Shown: positions 8,675 through 18,596 of the stretch, one piece after another | Layout of the letters: the number at the start of each line of letters is the position of its first letter | Position numbering within the stretch: position 1 is the first letter of the stretch | Source: Mesorhizobium sp. M1B.F.Ca.ET.045.04.1.1 | Lineage (GTDB): Bacteria > Pseudomonadota > Alphaproteobacteria > Rhizobiales > Rhizobiaceae | Assembly (NCBI RefSeq): GCF_003952465.1 | Contig: NZ_CP034448.1 | Location: 4,379,001 to 4,443,000, forward strand | Reading direction: 5' to 3' | DNA: 64,000 nucleotides | Position numbers and translations under genes: made by a program | The notes under the pieces: model-generated | Told to the model about the DNA's origin: nothing | What the model saw: the letters and a program-made list of their open reading frames with translations, nothing else | Databases searched by the model: none

Positions 8675-9172
8675 ATGACGGAAAATCGGCCGAGAACGCC
8701 GCCGACCTTCGAACAGTTGCGGACAATGGCCGGCCAGGAGATCGGCGTGTCGGAGTGGACGACGGTCGACCAGCAGCGCATCGACCAGTTCGCCGAATGC
8801 ACGGGCGACCATCAGTGGATCCATGTCGATCCCGAGCGGGCGAAGCGGCAGAGCCCGTTCCGCACCACGATCGCGCATGGCTATCTGACGTTGTCGATCA
8901 TCGGCGCGCTGGCGCTGGAGATGGGCATCGTGCCGGAAAACACGCAAGCCGCCTTCAATTATGGGTTCGATAAGGTGCGCTTCCTGGCGCCGGTGAAGTC
9001 CGGCGCGCGCATCAGGCTGCGCACGACGCTGCTTTCCATGGAAGACCGCGGCCCCGGCCAATATCTGATGAAGGCGGCGAATACCGTCGAGATCGAAGGC
9101 GAGCAGAAGCCGGCGCTGACCGCCGAGACGCTGGTGATGATGTATGAGCGCCGCAAGCGGGCAGCAACTTGA
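8675..9172 (+). CDS. MaoC-family acyl dehydratase / (R)-enoyl-CoA hydratase
   Basis: Hot-dog-fold hydratase acting on enoyl-CoA thioesters. The hydratase-2 motif is clear: FAECTGDHQWIHVDPERA followed by FRTTIAHGYLTLSII, giving the catalytic Asp and His. 165 residues from the ATG at 8675, which has an AGGA just upstream; a longer frame from 8636 is possible but unlikely. It sits downstream of the phasin-like gene and may share its transcript. Substrate unknown. Confidence 0.85.
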   Translation: MTENRPRTPPTFEQLRTMAGQEIGVSEWTTVDQQRIDQFAECTGDHQWIHVDPERAKRQSPFRTTIAHGYLTLSIIGALALEMGIVPENTQAAFNYGFDKVRFLAPVKSGARIRLRTTLLSMEDRGPGQYLMKAANTVEIEGEQKPALTAETLVMMYERRKRAAT

Positions 9173-9190
9173 GCGGCAGGCCGCACTCTC

Positions 9191-10591
9191 TCACTTTGCC
9201 ATCGCTTTTTCGAGCACCCTGAAGATGCGCTCATCCTCGCATTGGGCAACATTGAAGCGCATGAACCGGCCGGCGGTATGTGACAGGCTGAAGGCATTGC
9301 CGGGCGCCAGCACGACATTGTCGGCCAGCGCGTGGCGGGCAACATCGGCGGCATCGATGTTTTCCGGCAGGCGGCACCACAGGAACATGCCATTCGGTTG
9401 GTCGATCCAGGGCACGATGTCCATCGCCTTCAGCCTGCCGGCGGTCTCGGCCATGGCGCGTGCCAGGCGGGCGCGCAACTGCTCGACATGCTTGCGGTAG
9501 CTGCCGTCCTTGAGCAGGGTCAGCACCAGTTCCGAGGCGAGGCGCCCGCCACCGAAAGTGGTGGCGATCTTGAGGTCGGTCAGCCCTTCCATCCGGTCGC
9601 GGGGCGCGGCGACAAAGCCGCACCGCACCGAGGCTGACAACGTCTTCGAAAAAGAACCGATCTGGATGACGCGGCCGAGCCCGTCGAATGCCGCCAGCCG
9701 CGGCGCCGGCGTGTGCTCGAAATCGGCAAAGATGTCGTCTTCGATGATGGCGAGATCGGATTGGTCGGCGAGCTTCAGCAGCCTGTGGGCAACGACCGGC
9801 GAAAGCACCGCGCCGGTTGGGTTGTGAAGCGCCGAATTGGTGATGTAGAGGCGCGGCCGGTGCTCGGCGAGCGCCTGCGCGAACAGGTCGATATCAGGCC
9901 CCGACGGCGTCATAGGGACACCGACGGCCTTTGCCCGGTGGGCGCGCAGCAGCGCGTGGAAATTGAAGTAGCAGGGGTCGTCGACCAGCACGGTATCGCC
10001 CGGCTCGAGCAGGAAACGGCATAGAAGGTCGATCGCCTGGGTGCCGGATTCGGTGAGCATGATCTGATCCGGCGAAGCCTCGACGCCATGCGCCGACAGG
10101 CGGCGGGCGAGAAGTTGCCGCAGCGCCGGCAGGCCGAGCGGCGTGCCGTAGTCGGCAAGCGTCGCGTCGTCGGCGCGCGCGGCACTGCGCAAGGAGCGGC
10201 GCAAGGCGGCCTGGGGCATCCATGAAGCCGGCAGCCAGCCGCAGCCCGGTTTCAGCATCTCTTCGCCCGCTTCCAGCGACTGCCGCGAGACCCACAGCGG
10301 ATCGACGGCGCGGTCGAGCCGCGGACCGATTTCAGACAGCGACAGCGGCGCGATCGGGCCGGCGGCGAAGAAACCTGATCCAGGCCGCGAGCGGATCGTG
10401 CCTTCAGCGGCAAGCCGTTCATAGGCCTCCACCACCGTCGACTTCGATACCTGCATGGTGCCGGCGAAGGCGCGGATCGAGGGCAGGCGGGCGCCTGGCG
10501 TCAGGATACGCGCGGCCATCCGCTGCCGGATTGCCGCCATGACCGTCTCGACGAGCGTTCCGCCGCCGGCATTCGGGTCGGGCGTGTCCAT
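9191..10591 (-). CDS. MocR/PdxR-type regulator (GntR HTH fused to aminotransferase fold)
   Basis: Transcription factor with an N-terminal GntR winged helix (ARLPSIRAFAGTMQVSKSTV, then EAYERLAAEGTIRSRPGSGF) and a class I aminotransferase-like domain that binds PLP. The PLP lysine is in QIGSFSKTLSASVRCGF. From the ATG at 10591 it is 466 residues, usual for MocR proteins; the open frame runs much further upstream over the EamA gene, which is a shadow. It diverges from the EamA transporter with about 100 bp between them, so it probably controls that exporter. Confidence 0.88.
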   Translation of the reverse strand: MDTPDPNAGGGTLVETVMAAIRQRMAARILTPGARLPSIRAFAGTMQVSKSTVVEAYERLAAEGTIRSRPGSGFFAAGPIAPLSLSEIGPRLDRAVDPLWVSRQSLEAGEEMLKPGCGWLPASWMPQAALRRSLRSAARADDATLADYGTPLGLPALRQLLARRLSAHGVEASPDQIMLTESGTQAIDLLCRFLLEPGDTVLVDDPCYFNFHALLRAHRAKAVGVPMTPSGPDIDLFAQALAEHRPRLYITNSALHNPTGAVLSPVVAHRLLKLADQSDLAIIEDDIFADFEHTPAPRLAAFDGLGRVIQIGSFSKTLSASVRCGFVAAPRDRMEGLTDLKIATTFGGGRLASELVLTLLKDGSYRKHVEQLRARLARAMAETAGRLKAMDIVPWIDQPNGMFLWCRLPENIDAADVARHALADNVVLAPGNAFSLSHTAGRFMRFNVAQCEDERIFRVLEKAMAK

Positions 10592-10694
10592 CTGTACTCC
10601 CCTGAAGACCATTACAGTTTTGCAGAATTGTACTCCATTGTCTCTGGCGACACCATGCCCTGCGCCGGTACGGAAGCGCAAACGGAGCAGATGG

Positions 10695-11558
10695 ATGGAT
10701 AAGGGTCTGAGCGGCTGGCTCAACGGCTTTATCGGGGTGCTGATCTTCAGCGGCTCGCTGCCGGCGACGCGTGTGGCGGTGATGGATTTCGACCCGACCT
10801 TCCTGACCGCGGCCCGAGCCGCCATCGCCGGCCTGCTCGGGATCGCGATGCTGCTCCTGTTCCGCGAGAAGCGCCCCGAGCGAGCGGACCTAGTTTCGCT
10901 GGTTATCGTTGCGCTGGGCGTGGTGGTCGGCTTTCCGCTGCTGACGGCGTTGGCGCTCAAACATGTCGCCGCGGCGCATTCCATCATCTTTGTCGGCCTG
11001 CTGCCGCTGGCGACAGCGGTCTTCGGTGTGCTGCGCGGCGGCGACCGACCGCGCCCGGCCTTCTGGCTGTTTTCGTGCCTGGGCAGCGCGCTTGTTGCGG
11101 GTTTTGCCCTGACGCAAGGCGTCACCGCATCACCGGTCGGCGACAGCTTGATGCTCGCCGCCATCATCGCCTGCGGGCTGGGCTACGCCGAGGGGGCGGC
11201 GCTGTCGCGCAAGCTTGGCGGCTGGCAAGTGATCTGCTGGGCGCTGGCGCTGTCGCTGCCGGTCATGCTGGCGCTGACCTTTGTAACGCTGCCGCCGTCC
11301 TTCACGAGCGTCGGCTCCGGCGCATGGATCGGCCTTACCTATGTCTCGCTGTTCAGCATGCTGATCGGCTTCGTGTTCTGGTATCGGGGCCTCTCGCAAG
11401 GTGGCATTGCGGCCGTGGGGCAATTGCAGCTTTTGCAGCCTTTCTTCGGCCTGGCGCTCGCGGCGAGCCTGCTGCACGAGCAGGTCAGCCCGCTGATGGT
11501 GATCGTCACGCTCGGCGTGGTGGCGTGCGTGTTCGGGGCGAAGAAATTTGCGCGGTAG
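10695..11558 (+). CDS. EamA/DMT-family transporter
   Basis: 287 residues with about ten transmembrane helices in two EamA repeats. It begins MDKGLSGWLNGFIGVLIFSG and has the typical FVFWYRGLSQGGIAAVGQLQ in the second half. DMT proteins export amino acids and other small metabolites. The ATG at 10695 has GGAG seven bases upstream. Next to a divergent MocR regulator, a common pairing; the substrate may relate to vitamin B6 or amino acids, but that is a guess. Confidence 0.85.
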   Translation: MDKGLSGWLNGFIGVLIFSGSLPATRVAVMDFDPTFLTAARAAIAGLLGIAMLLLFREKRPERADLVSLVIVALGVVVGFPLLTALALKHVAAAHSIIFVGLLPLATAVFGVLRGGDRPRPAFWLFSCLGSALVAGFALTQGVTASPVGDSLMLAAIIACGLGYAEGAALSRKLGGWQVICWALALSLPVMLALTFVTLPPSFTSVGSGAWIGLTYVSLFSMLIGFVFWYRGLSQGGIAAVGQLQLLQPFFGLALAASLLHEQVSPLMVIVTLGVVACVFGAKKFAR

Positions 11559-11574
11559 GCGACAGCGCCAGCTT

Positions 11575-12618
<1,044 letters not shown>

Positions 12619-12636
12619 GGGAAGTCCTTCAGCAGG

Positions 12637-13287
12637 TTATTCGGCATCGATCTGGTTCTGGGGCGCCGCCTTCTGAAACGCCGGCAGCGCCATGCAGGCG
12701 GCGTGGATGCGCGAGATTACCGGATAGGGCGCCATGTCGACGCCAAAGCGGGCGTTGTTGGTGACCTGGGCGGCGAGGCAGATGTCGGCCAGCCCGGGCG
12801 TTTCGCTGTGGCAGAAAATGCCGGTCTCAGGCGACGAAGCCAGAATCTTCTCAAGCGGCTGGAAACCCTCGTTCACCCAGTGCCGGAACCAGTTGACGAC
12901 ATCCTCGTCGCCGGCGCCGAAAAGCGTGCGCAGCGAGGTCAGCACGCGCAGATTGTTCACCGGATGGATGTCGCAGGCGATCATCTGCGCCAGCATCCTG
13001 ACGTGCGCGCGCCCCAGCGCATCCTTGGGCAGCAGCGGCGGTTCGGGCGCGATCTCGTCGAGATATTCGACGATTGCCAGCGATTGCGTCAGAAGGGTGC
13101 CGTCGTCCAGCACCAGCGCCGGCACCAGCCCTTGCGGGTTGACCGCGAGGTAGGCGGGCTCGAGATGCTCGCCATGGCGCAGATGATGCGGCACGTAGGT
13201 ATAGCTCAGCCCCTTCATCTCCAGCGCGATCCGCACCCTATAAGAGGTGGAGGAGCGATAGTAGTTGTGGAGGACGAGGTCGCTCAT
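12637..13287 (-). CDS. maiA: Maleylacetoacetate (or maleylpyruvate) isomerase, zeta-class GST
   Basis: Glutathione-dependent cis-trans isomerase. The zeta-class active site appears at the N-terminus as YYRSSTSYRVRIALEMKGL, followed by NPQGLVPALVLDDGTLLTQS with the GSH-binding SxAIxEYL-type turn (SLAIVEYLDEIAPEPPLLP). 216 residues. It lies 3 bp after the FAH-family gene. With homogentisate genes it would be MaiA; with a short fumarylpyruvate hydrolase-like partner it may equally be a gentisate-pathway NagL-type enzyme. No ring-cleavage dioxygenase is in view. Confidence 0.8.
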   Translation of the reverse strand: MSDLVLHNYYRSSTSYRVRIALEMKGLSYTYVPHHLRHGEHLEPAYLAVNPQGLVPALVLDDGTLLTQSLAIVEYLDEIAPEPPLLPKDALGRAHVRMLAQMIACDIHPVNNLRVLTSLRTLFGAGDEDVVNWFRHWVNEGFQPLEKILASSPETGIFCHSETPGLADICLAAQVTNNARFGVDMAPYPVISRIHAACMALPAFQKAAPQNQIDAE

Positions 13288-13290
13288 CGC

Positions 13291-13989
<699 letters not shown>

Positions 13990-14075
13990 GGGCTTTCTCT
14001 GCGTTGGCATGAATCTGCCCGCGCACATTCGGCCGATTTCGACGAGCGAGCAAGGCACTACAGCACCGCGCCTCC

Positions 14076-14186
14076 TTTCGGATGCGCAAAGGACGCTGTA
14101 GCACTTTGATTTGGCGCATGATCCTTTCCGAACCGAAGGTCAGCGAAGCAAAAATCGATTCCGATTTTCGGGGTCATGCGCTAAGC
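14076..14186. repeat. Rhizobial palindromic intergenic repeat
   Basis: The stretch contains GCGCATGATCCTTTCCGAAC and, about 60 bp later, CCGATTTTCGGGGTCATGCG, forming an imperfect inverted repeat of a type widely dispersed in Mesorhizobium genomes. It fills the 13990-14316 spacer between the divergent FAH-family and LuxR regulator genes. No gene seen in that spacer. Confidence 0.6.
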
Positions 14187-14316
14187 CTCGGAAACCATTG
14201 GCCCTGTCGTGTTGCAGACACCGCAACTTTCGGCGATGTACTATTTGGCAATAATCTGGCCATGGTCACGGGACTATCCTGTGCCTGAAAACCGAACCGA
14301 TGTCCGAACCTATAAA

Positions 14317-15000
14317 ATGACCGCCGTCAGCGATCGCGCCCGCTTCCTGATCATCGACGACCACCCGCTGTTTCGCGAGGCGCTGCACAGCGCCGTGCAG
14401 ATGGCCTACCCGGATGTCGACACGGTCGAGGCGCGGTCGATCGCCGAGGCGATCGAACTTCTGGCCGACGCAAAGCCGTTCGATCTGGCGCTGCTCGATC
14501 TCAGCATGCCTGACGTGCATGGCTTCGAGGGACTGCTGCAGCTCAGGACCCGCTATCCGCGGCTGCCGGTGGTGATCGTGTCGGGCTATGAGGAGCCGAA
14601 GATCATTTCCGAGGCGCTGTCCTACGGCGCCGCCGGCTTCATCCCGAAATCGGCGCGCAAGAGCGATCTCGCCGCCGCCATCCGTTCGGTTATGGACGGC
14701 GCTGTCTATGTGCCGGAAAACTACGAGGGCCAGCCGCCGGACGCCGACAGCACCGACCGCGCCGACATGGTGCAGCGCCTGGCCAGGCTGACGCCGCAAC
14801 AGCTGAGAGTGCTGCAAATGCTGCGCCAGGGCATGCTCAACAAGCAGATCGCCTATGAGCTGCAGGTGGGCGAGACCACCGTGAAAGCGCACGTCTCGGA
14901 GATCCTGCGCAAGCTCAACGTCTATAGCCGGACGCAAGCCGTGATCGAGGTTTCGAAGCTGGACAATGCGGAGCTGTTTCGGGATCAGGCGGGGTTTTGA
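14317..15000 (+). CDS. NarL/LuxR-family response regulator
   Basis: 227 residues: a receiver domain with acidic pocket in FLIIDDHPLFREALH, phospho-acceptor Asp in LALLDLSMPDVHGFEG and Lys in GFIPKSARKSDL, then a LuxR helix-turn-helix (LTPQQLRVLQMLRQGMLNKQ and TTVKAHVSEILRKLNVYSR). The ATG at 14317 is preferred; a GTG at 14281 is possible. It converges on a hybrid kinase and FIST gene. This trio resembles Pseudomonas NosP-NahK and its LuxR-type regulators, so it is probably their output. Confidence 0.85.
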   Translation: MTAVSDRARFLIIDDHPLFREALHSAVQMAYPDVDTVEARSIAEAIELLADAKPFDLALLDLSMPDVHGFEGLLQLRTRYPRLPVVIVSGYEEPKIISEALSYGAAGFIPKSARKSDLAAAIRSVMDGAVYVPENYEGQPPDADSTDRADMVQRLARLTPQQLRVLQMLRQGMLNKQIAYELQVGETTVKAHVSEILRKLNVYSRTQAVIEVSKLDNAELFRDQAGF

Positions 15001-15007
15001 GGGACAG

Positions 15008-15178
15008 TCCTAAAGCGCGTCGCGATCTTTCAGATTCACTCCGTGCGCTTTGAGTCTTTGTTTTGGATGAATGTCGTTGCCCCAGAACCGCGGCACACTT
15101 CTGGGCGACATGCATTAGGTTTTTGATTTTACGCATGTCTTTGTCCCGAAACCGGTTCCCACGTTCGGGAGCCATGCC
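15008..15178. repeat. Rhizobial intergenic repeat between convergent genes
   Basis: A copy of another dispersed rhizobial element. Arms such as TGAATGTCGTTGCCCCAGAA / TTCTGGGCGACATGCATTAG and CCCGAAACCGG / CGTTCGGGAGC are visible. It lies between the ends of the LuxR regulator and the hybrid kinase and may act as a bidirectional terminator. Confidence 0.5.
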
Positions 15179-15179
15179 T

Positions 15180-16517
15180 TTAAGCCAGCAGATGCGCCAG
15201 CAGCGCGCGCAATTGCGCGGGCTTCAGCGGCTTGCGCATCAGCTCGATGCCGGCGGCGCGGGCGGCCTTGGCGACGAGCTCGGAGCCGTCGGCGGTGACG
15301 ATCAGCGCCGGCACCGGGCGGCCGAGATAATCGCGCACTTCAGCGATGGTCGTCGTGCCGAGATCGCCGTCGTCGAGATGCTGGTCGGCGATGATGATGT
15401 CCGGCACCCAGGCGGTGTCTCCAAGCAGGTCGAGCGCATCGTCGGTCGAAGTGGCGGCGCGCACCAGGCATTGCCAGCGCTCGAGCAGCGAGGTCATGGC
15501 GCTCAGCACGTCGACATCGTTTTCGACCAGCAGCACCCTGGTGCCGAACAGGCCGTAGCCGCGCGGCCGGTCCAGGTCGGTGGCGGTCGCCGCCGGTTCA
15601 GCCGCCGCCATGCCGACCGGCACGTCGATGTGAAAAATCGTGCCGCGCGCGACCTTCGAGGAAAAGGTCACGGGGTGGCCGAGCGCGGCCGCCATGCGGC
15701 GCACGATGGCGAGGCCAAGGCCCAATCCGCCGGCCAGCCCGGCATCGACAAGGGTCGAGGTGCCGCGATGGAACTCCTCGAACACCGCCTCGCGCTGGTC
15801 GTCGGGGATGCCGCAGCCGGTATCGGCGACGTCGATGCGGATGGTGTCGCCGCGATGCCTGGTGCCGACCAGAACGCCGCCTGAGCGGGTGTAGCGCAGC
15901 GCATTGGAGAGGATGTTCTGCAGGATGCGGCGCAGCAGCGTGCGGTCGGAGCGCACAACCACGTTCACCGGCCGGAATTTCAGCGACAGGCCTTTCATCT
16001 GCGCCTCGGGCAGGAAATCCGAGCGCAGCGAGGAGAACAGGGTCTCCAGGCTGACGTCGACGATCTCCGGCTGCACCACACCGGCGTCGAGCTTCGAGAT
16101 GTCCAGCAGGGTGCGCAGCAAGTCTTCCATCGTCTCCAGCGAGCGCTCGACCTGGCGGACAAGCTTTTTTCCTTCCTCGCTGGTTTGCACTTCGGCCAGC
16201 GCCGAGACCGACAGATGCGCGGCATTGAGCGGCTGCAGCACGTCGTGGCTGGCAGCGGCGAGGAACCTGGTCTTGGAAAGATTCGCCAGCTCGGCGTTTT
16301 CTTTTGCCGCGCTGAGCTCGATGTTCGACCGCTCGAGCCGGCGCAGCGTCGTATGCAACTCCTCGGTGCGTGTGCGCACCTGGTTCTCCAGCGAGATCGC
16401 GGTCTGGAACAAAGAGAAGGCGTTGACCTGCTGGTCCATCGAGCGTTCGACGCGGCTAACGAGCGCGGCGTTGATTTTCTTCAGCTTCTCGAGGTCGTCG
16501 ATATCACGAAGCGGCAT
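15180..16517 (-). CDS. Hybrid histidine kinase with C-terminal receiver (NahK-like)
   Basis: 445 residues, soluble. An N-terminal coiled coil (VRTRTEELHTTLRRLERSNI) is followed by the HisKA H-box FLAAASHDVLQPLNAAHLSV, a HATPase domain with VADTGCGIPDDQR and GGLGLGLAIVRRMAAALG, and a receiver with its Asp in DIIIADQHLDDGDLG. It lacks a sensor domain of its own, and the FIST protein encoded seven bases upstream is the obvious sensor. This matches the NosP/NahK layout in Pseudomonas; a role in nitric-oxide sensing is inferred. Confidence 0.85.
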   Translation of the reverse strand: MPLRDIDDLEKLKKINAALVSRVERSMDQQVNAFSLFQTAISLENQVRTRTEELHTTLRRLERSNIELSAAKENAELANLSKTRFLAAASHDVLQPLNAAHLSVSALAEVQTSEEGKKLVRQVERSLETMEDLLRTLLDISKLDAGVVQPEIVDVSLETLFSSLRSDFLPEAQMKGLSLKFRPVNVVVRSDRTLLRRILQNILSNALRYTRSGGVLVGTRHRGDTIRIDVADTGCGIPDDQREAVFEEFHRGTSTLVDAGLAGGLGLGLAIVRRMAAALGHPVTFSSKVARGTIFHIDVPVGMAAAEPAATATDLDRPRGYGLFGTRVLLVENDVDVLSAMTSLLERWQCLVRAATSTDDALDLLGDTAWVPDIIIADQHLDDGDLGTTTIAEVRDYLGRPVPALIVTADGSELVAKAARAAGIELMRKPLKPAQLRALLAHLLA

Positions 16518-16523
16518 GGCAGT

Positions 16524-17759
16524 TCACTCGGCCGCCCGACGCTCACCGAAGGCGATGCCGGTGAAGGTCTGATTGAGATGCATCGAGCGGTACTGCTCGC
16601 CATAAGTGCCGAAACCGATGACGTTGCTGGTCCGATAGAGCTCGGAAATATCGCGGAAGACCTGGCGGTTGCGCGCGTCGAGCCGGCGCAGCACGCAGTC
16701 AAAGCCGAGCACCATGTCGATACCGCCGAGCTTGCGCTCGACATCCAGCAGGGCAGCGCGCGTAGCCTCGACCATGTTCTTGGGCTGAGCGATGGACAGA
16801 ACGACGCCGTCGTCAATGGCGCAGTAGAAGGACAGCGAGCCGTCGGCATGCATGCGCTGGATCGAGCGGCAATAATATTCGCCGCCAACCTTCACCACGA
16901 CAGGATGGGACGCGAAGCTTAAGGGTGTCAGCGCCTGCGGCACCATGCCGACGGAGGCGGCGTATTCCTCCGCAGCGTTGGTGGCGTTGAATTCGCGTAC
17001 GATTCGATGATCGGGATCGGACGCCGTCACCACCAGCTTCTCGTCGGTGGGGATGAAATTGTCGGTCTTGAAGACATGGAAGGGGATCTCGGTCGCGACC
17101 AGCACGACGATGGCGCTGTCGGAAGCGACCTTGCCATTCGAGATCAGCCTTGTCGTTTCGAATTTCAGGTCGTCGCCCGCCGACCCGCCGATCAGCGGAA
17201 TGTCATCCAGTCCCCAGTGGATGGCCGAGGTGACCGCTTCCTCGGCATATGAGAGCCCATCGATGAAGCAGAGCGCGAACACGCTTTTGGCCCGCTCCTG
17301 GCCGACGCGGCCGCGCAGCAGGCGCCTCAGCGCGGCGACCTCGCCGGTGATACTGTCCATGCCGGAGGAAGAGATGTCCTCGACCATAGTGCTGACGACG
17401 GAGAACGAGGCGGAAGGCAAAAGCAGGGCAAGGATATGTCCTTCCTCGAGCCCTTGCGGAGTGATCTCGCCTGCGGTCGAGCAGCCGGCATAGTCGAGCG
17501 ACGGCGCGTGCAGCTTCAGTGCCTGCGCAAGTGCCGCCGCGTCGACGAGGCTTTGGGAGAAGAAGAGCAGCGCGAAGCCGGCATCGACGGCTGCCGCTTC
17601 GGCCGCGATGGCCCTGGCAAAAGCATCTGGGTCGGGCTCATCCGTGGTGAGCGCCGAGAGGCCGCATGCATAGCGCGTGCTCGAACTGGCCAGCTTGCCT
17701 TCTCCTCCAATTCCTCCGACGCTGTCTTTATGCGTGTCTTTTTTATGCGTGCCAGGCAC
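16524..17759 (-). CDS. FIST-domain sensor protein (NosP-like)
   Basis: About 390-410 residues with FIST N and C domains. Recognisable segments are LDYAGCSTAGEITPQGLEEG, CFIDGLSYAEEAVTSAIHWG, DIPLIGGSAGDDLKF and VIGFGTYGEQYRSMHLNQTF. In Pseudomonas and Vibrio, FIST proteins of this kind (NosP) bind heme, sense NO and control an adjacent kinase. The start is uncertain. A GTG at 17759 has no good ribosome site, whereas GGAGGAG sits eight bases before an in-frame CTG at 17693. The frame stays open to 18047, but that would run into the divergent coxS gene. Confidence 0.8.
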   Translation of the reverse strand: MPGTHKKDTHKDSVGGIGGEGKLASSSTRYACGLSALTTDEPDPDAFARAIAAEAAAVDAGFALLFFSQSLVDAAALAQALKLHAPSLDYAGCSTAGEITPQGLEEGHILALLLPSASFSVVSTMVEDISSSGMDSITGEVAALRRLLRGRVGQERAKSVFALCFIDGLSYAEEAVTSAIHWGLDDIPLIGGSAGDDLKFETTRLISNGKVASDSAIVVLVATEIPFHVFKTDNFIPTDEKLVVTASDPDHRIVREFNATNAAEEYAASVGMVPQALTPLSFASHPVVVKVGGEYYCRSIQRMHADGSLSFYCAIDDGVVLSIAQPKNMVEATRAALLDVERKLGGIDMVLGFDCVLRRLDARNRQVFRDISELYRTSNVIGFGTYGEQYRSMHLNQTFTGIAFGERRAAE

Positions 17760-17972
17760 GCGCGCGTCGAAGGCATCTTTGCCTTCAATCCCGGTTTTGG
17801 CAATGGGCCGGTTGCTGCGCCGCACAGCGCTTTTGCCATGACCGAAAGTACAATGGAAGGTGCGCTGGCAGCGCTGTTTTGCCCGTTGTACGGTACGAAA
17901 ATAGCGCACTGCCGAAGCACAAGCACGGCATCGGCAACGCGATGAACCAAGGTAGTACCCAGGGGAGGTTGC

Positions 17973-18473
17973 ATGTCGGACGTGTCGTTGACGGTGAATG
18001 GCAGACGGGTCAGCGGGAGCGTCGAAGACCGAACGCTGCTCGTGCATTTCCTACGGGAACATCTCGGCCTCACGGGTACCCATGTCGGCTGCGACACCTC
18101 GCAATGCGGCGCCTGCGTCGTGCATGTCGACGGCAGGGCCGTGAAATCCTGCACGATGCTCGCCGTGCAGGCCTCTGGATCGACCATCGTCACCATTGAG
18201 GGGCTGGCGAACGGTGCCGATCTGCATCCGGTGCAGGCGGCATTCAAGGAGCATCACGGGCTGCAATGCGGCTTCTGCACGCCGGGCATGATCATGGCGG
18301 CGACCGATATGATCGCGCATCATCCGGAAGGCCTCGACGAGGCCACCGTGCGCGCCGAACTCGACGGCAATATCTGCCGCTGCACCGGCTACCACAATAT
18401 CGTCAAGGCGATCCTTGCCGCATCGCAAGCGATGGCGAAGGGGTCGAGGAGTAAAGCTAGGCAAGCGGCGTGA
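17973..18473 (+). CDS. coxS: [2Fe-2S] small subunit of a CO-dehydrogenase-like molybdenum hydroxylase
   Basis: 166 residues. The N-terminal plant-type ferredoxin domain has CDTSQCGACVVHVDGR and a later Cys in VKSCTML. The C-terminal four-helix domain carries CGFCTPGMIM and CRCTGYHNIVKAI. These are the two [2Fe-2S] centres passing electrons from the Mo site to FAD. AGGGGAGG precedes the ATG. First of three subunit genes in the order S-L-M. Confidence 0.9.
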   Translation: MSDVSLTVNGRRVSGSVEDRTLLVHFLREHLGLTGTHVGCDTSQCGACVVHVDGRAVKSCTMLAVQASGSTIVTIEGLANGADLHPVQAAFKEHHGLQCGFCTPGMIMAATDMIAHHPEGLDEATVRAELDGNICRCTGYHNIVKAILAASQAMAKGSRSKARQAA

Positions 18474-18477
18474 GACT

Positions 18478-18577
18478 GAGCGAGTAGCGAATAGGGAGTA
18501 GCGAATAGTCGGTTCCTCCGGCTGCCCTTCGCTCCATCCATTCACTACTCGCTATTCGCTACTCACTACTCGCTATT
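18478..18577. repeat. Hairpin repeat built of GAATAG/GAGTAG units (copy 1)
   Basis: The left arm 18478-18508 (units like GAGTAGCGAATAGGGAGTAG) pairs with the right arm 18543-18577 (CTACTCGCTATTCGCTACTC), giving a stem of about 28 bp. The same unit recurs in the next spacer of this operon (20945-21043). Confidence 0.7.
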
Positions 18578-18596
18578 TTCGGGAGGAATTTCCGCA

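Noticed and set aside
18478..18577. CRISPR-like repetition of short units
   Set aside because: Units are inverted arms of a hairpin, not regularly spaced direct repeats with unique spacers; no cas genes.
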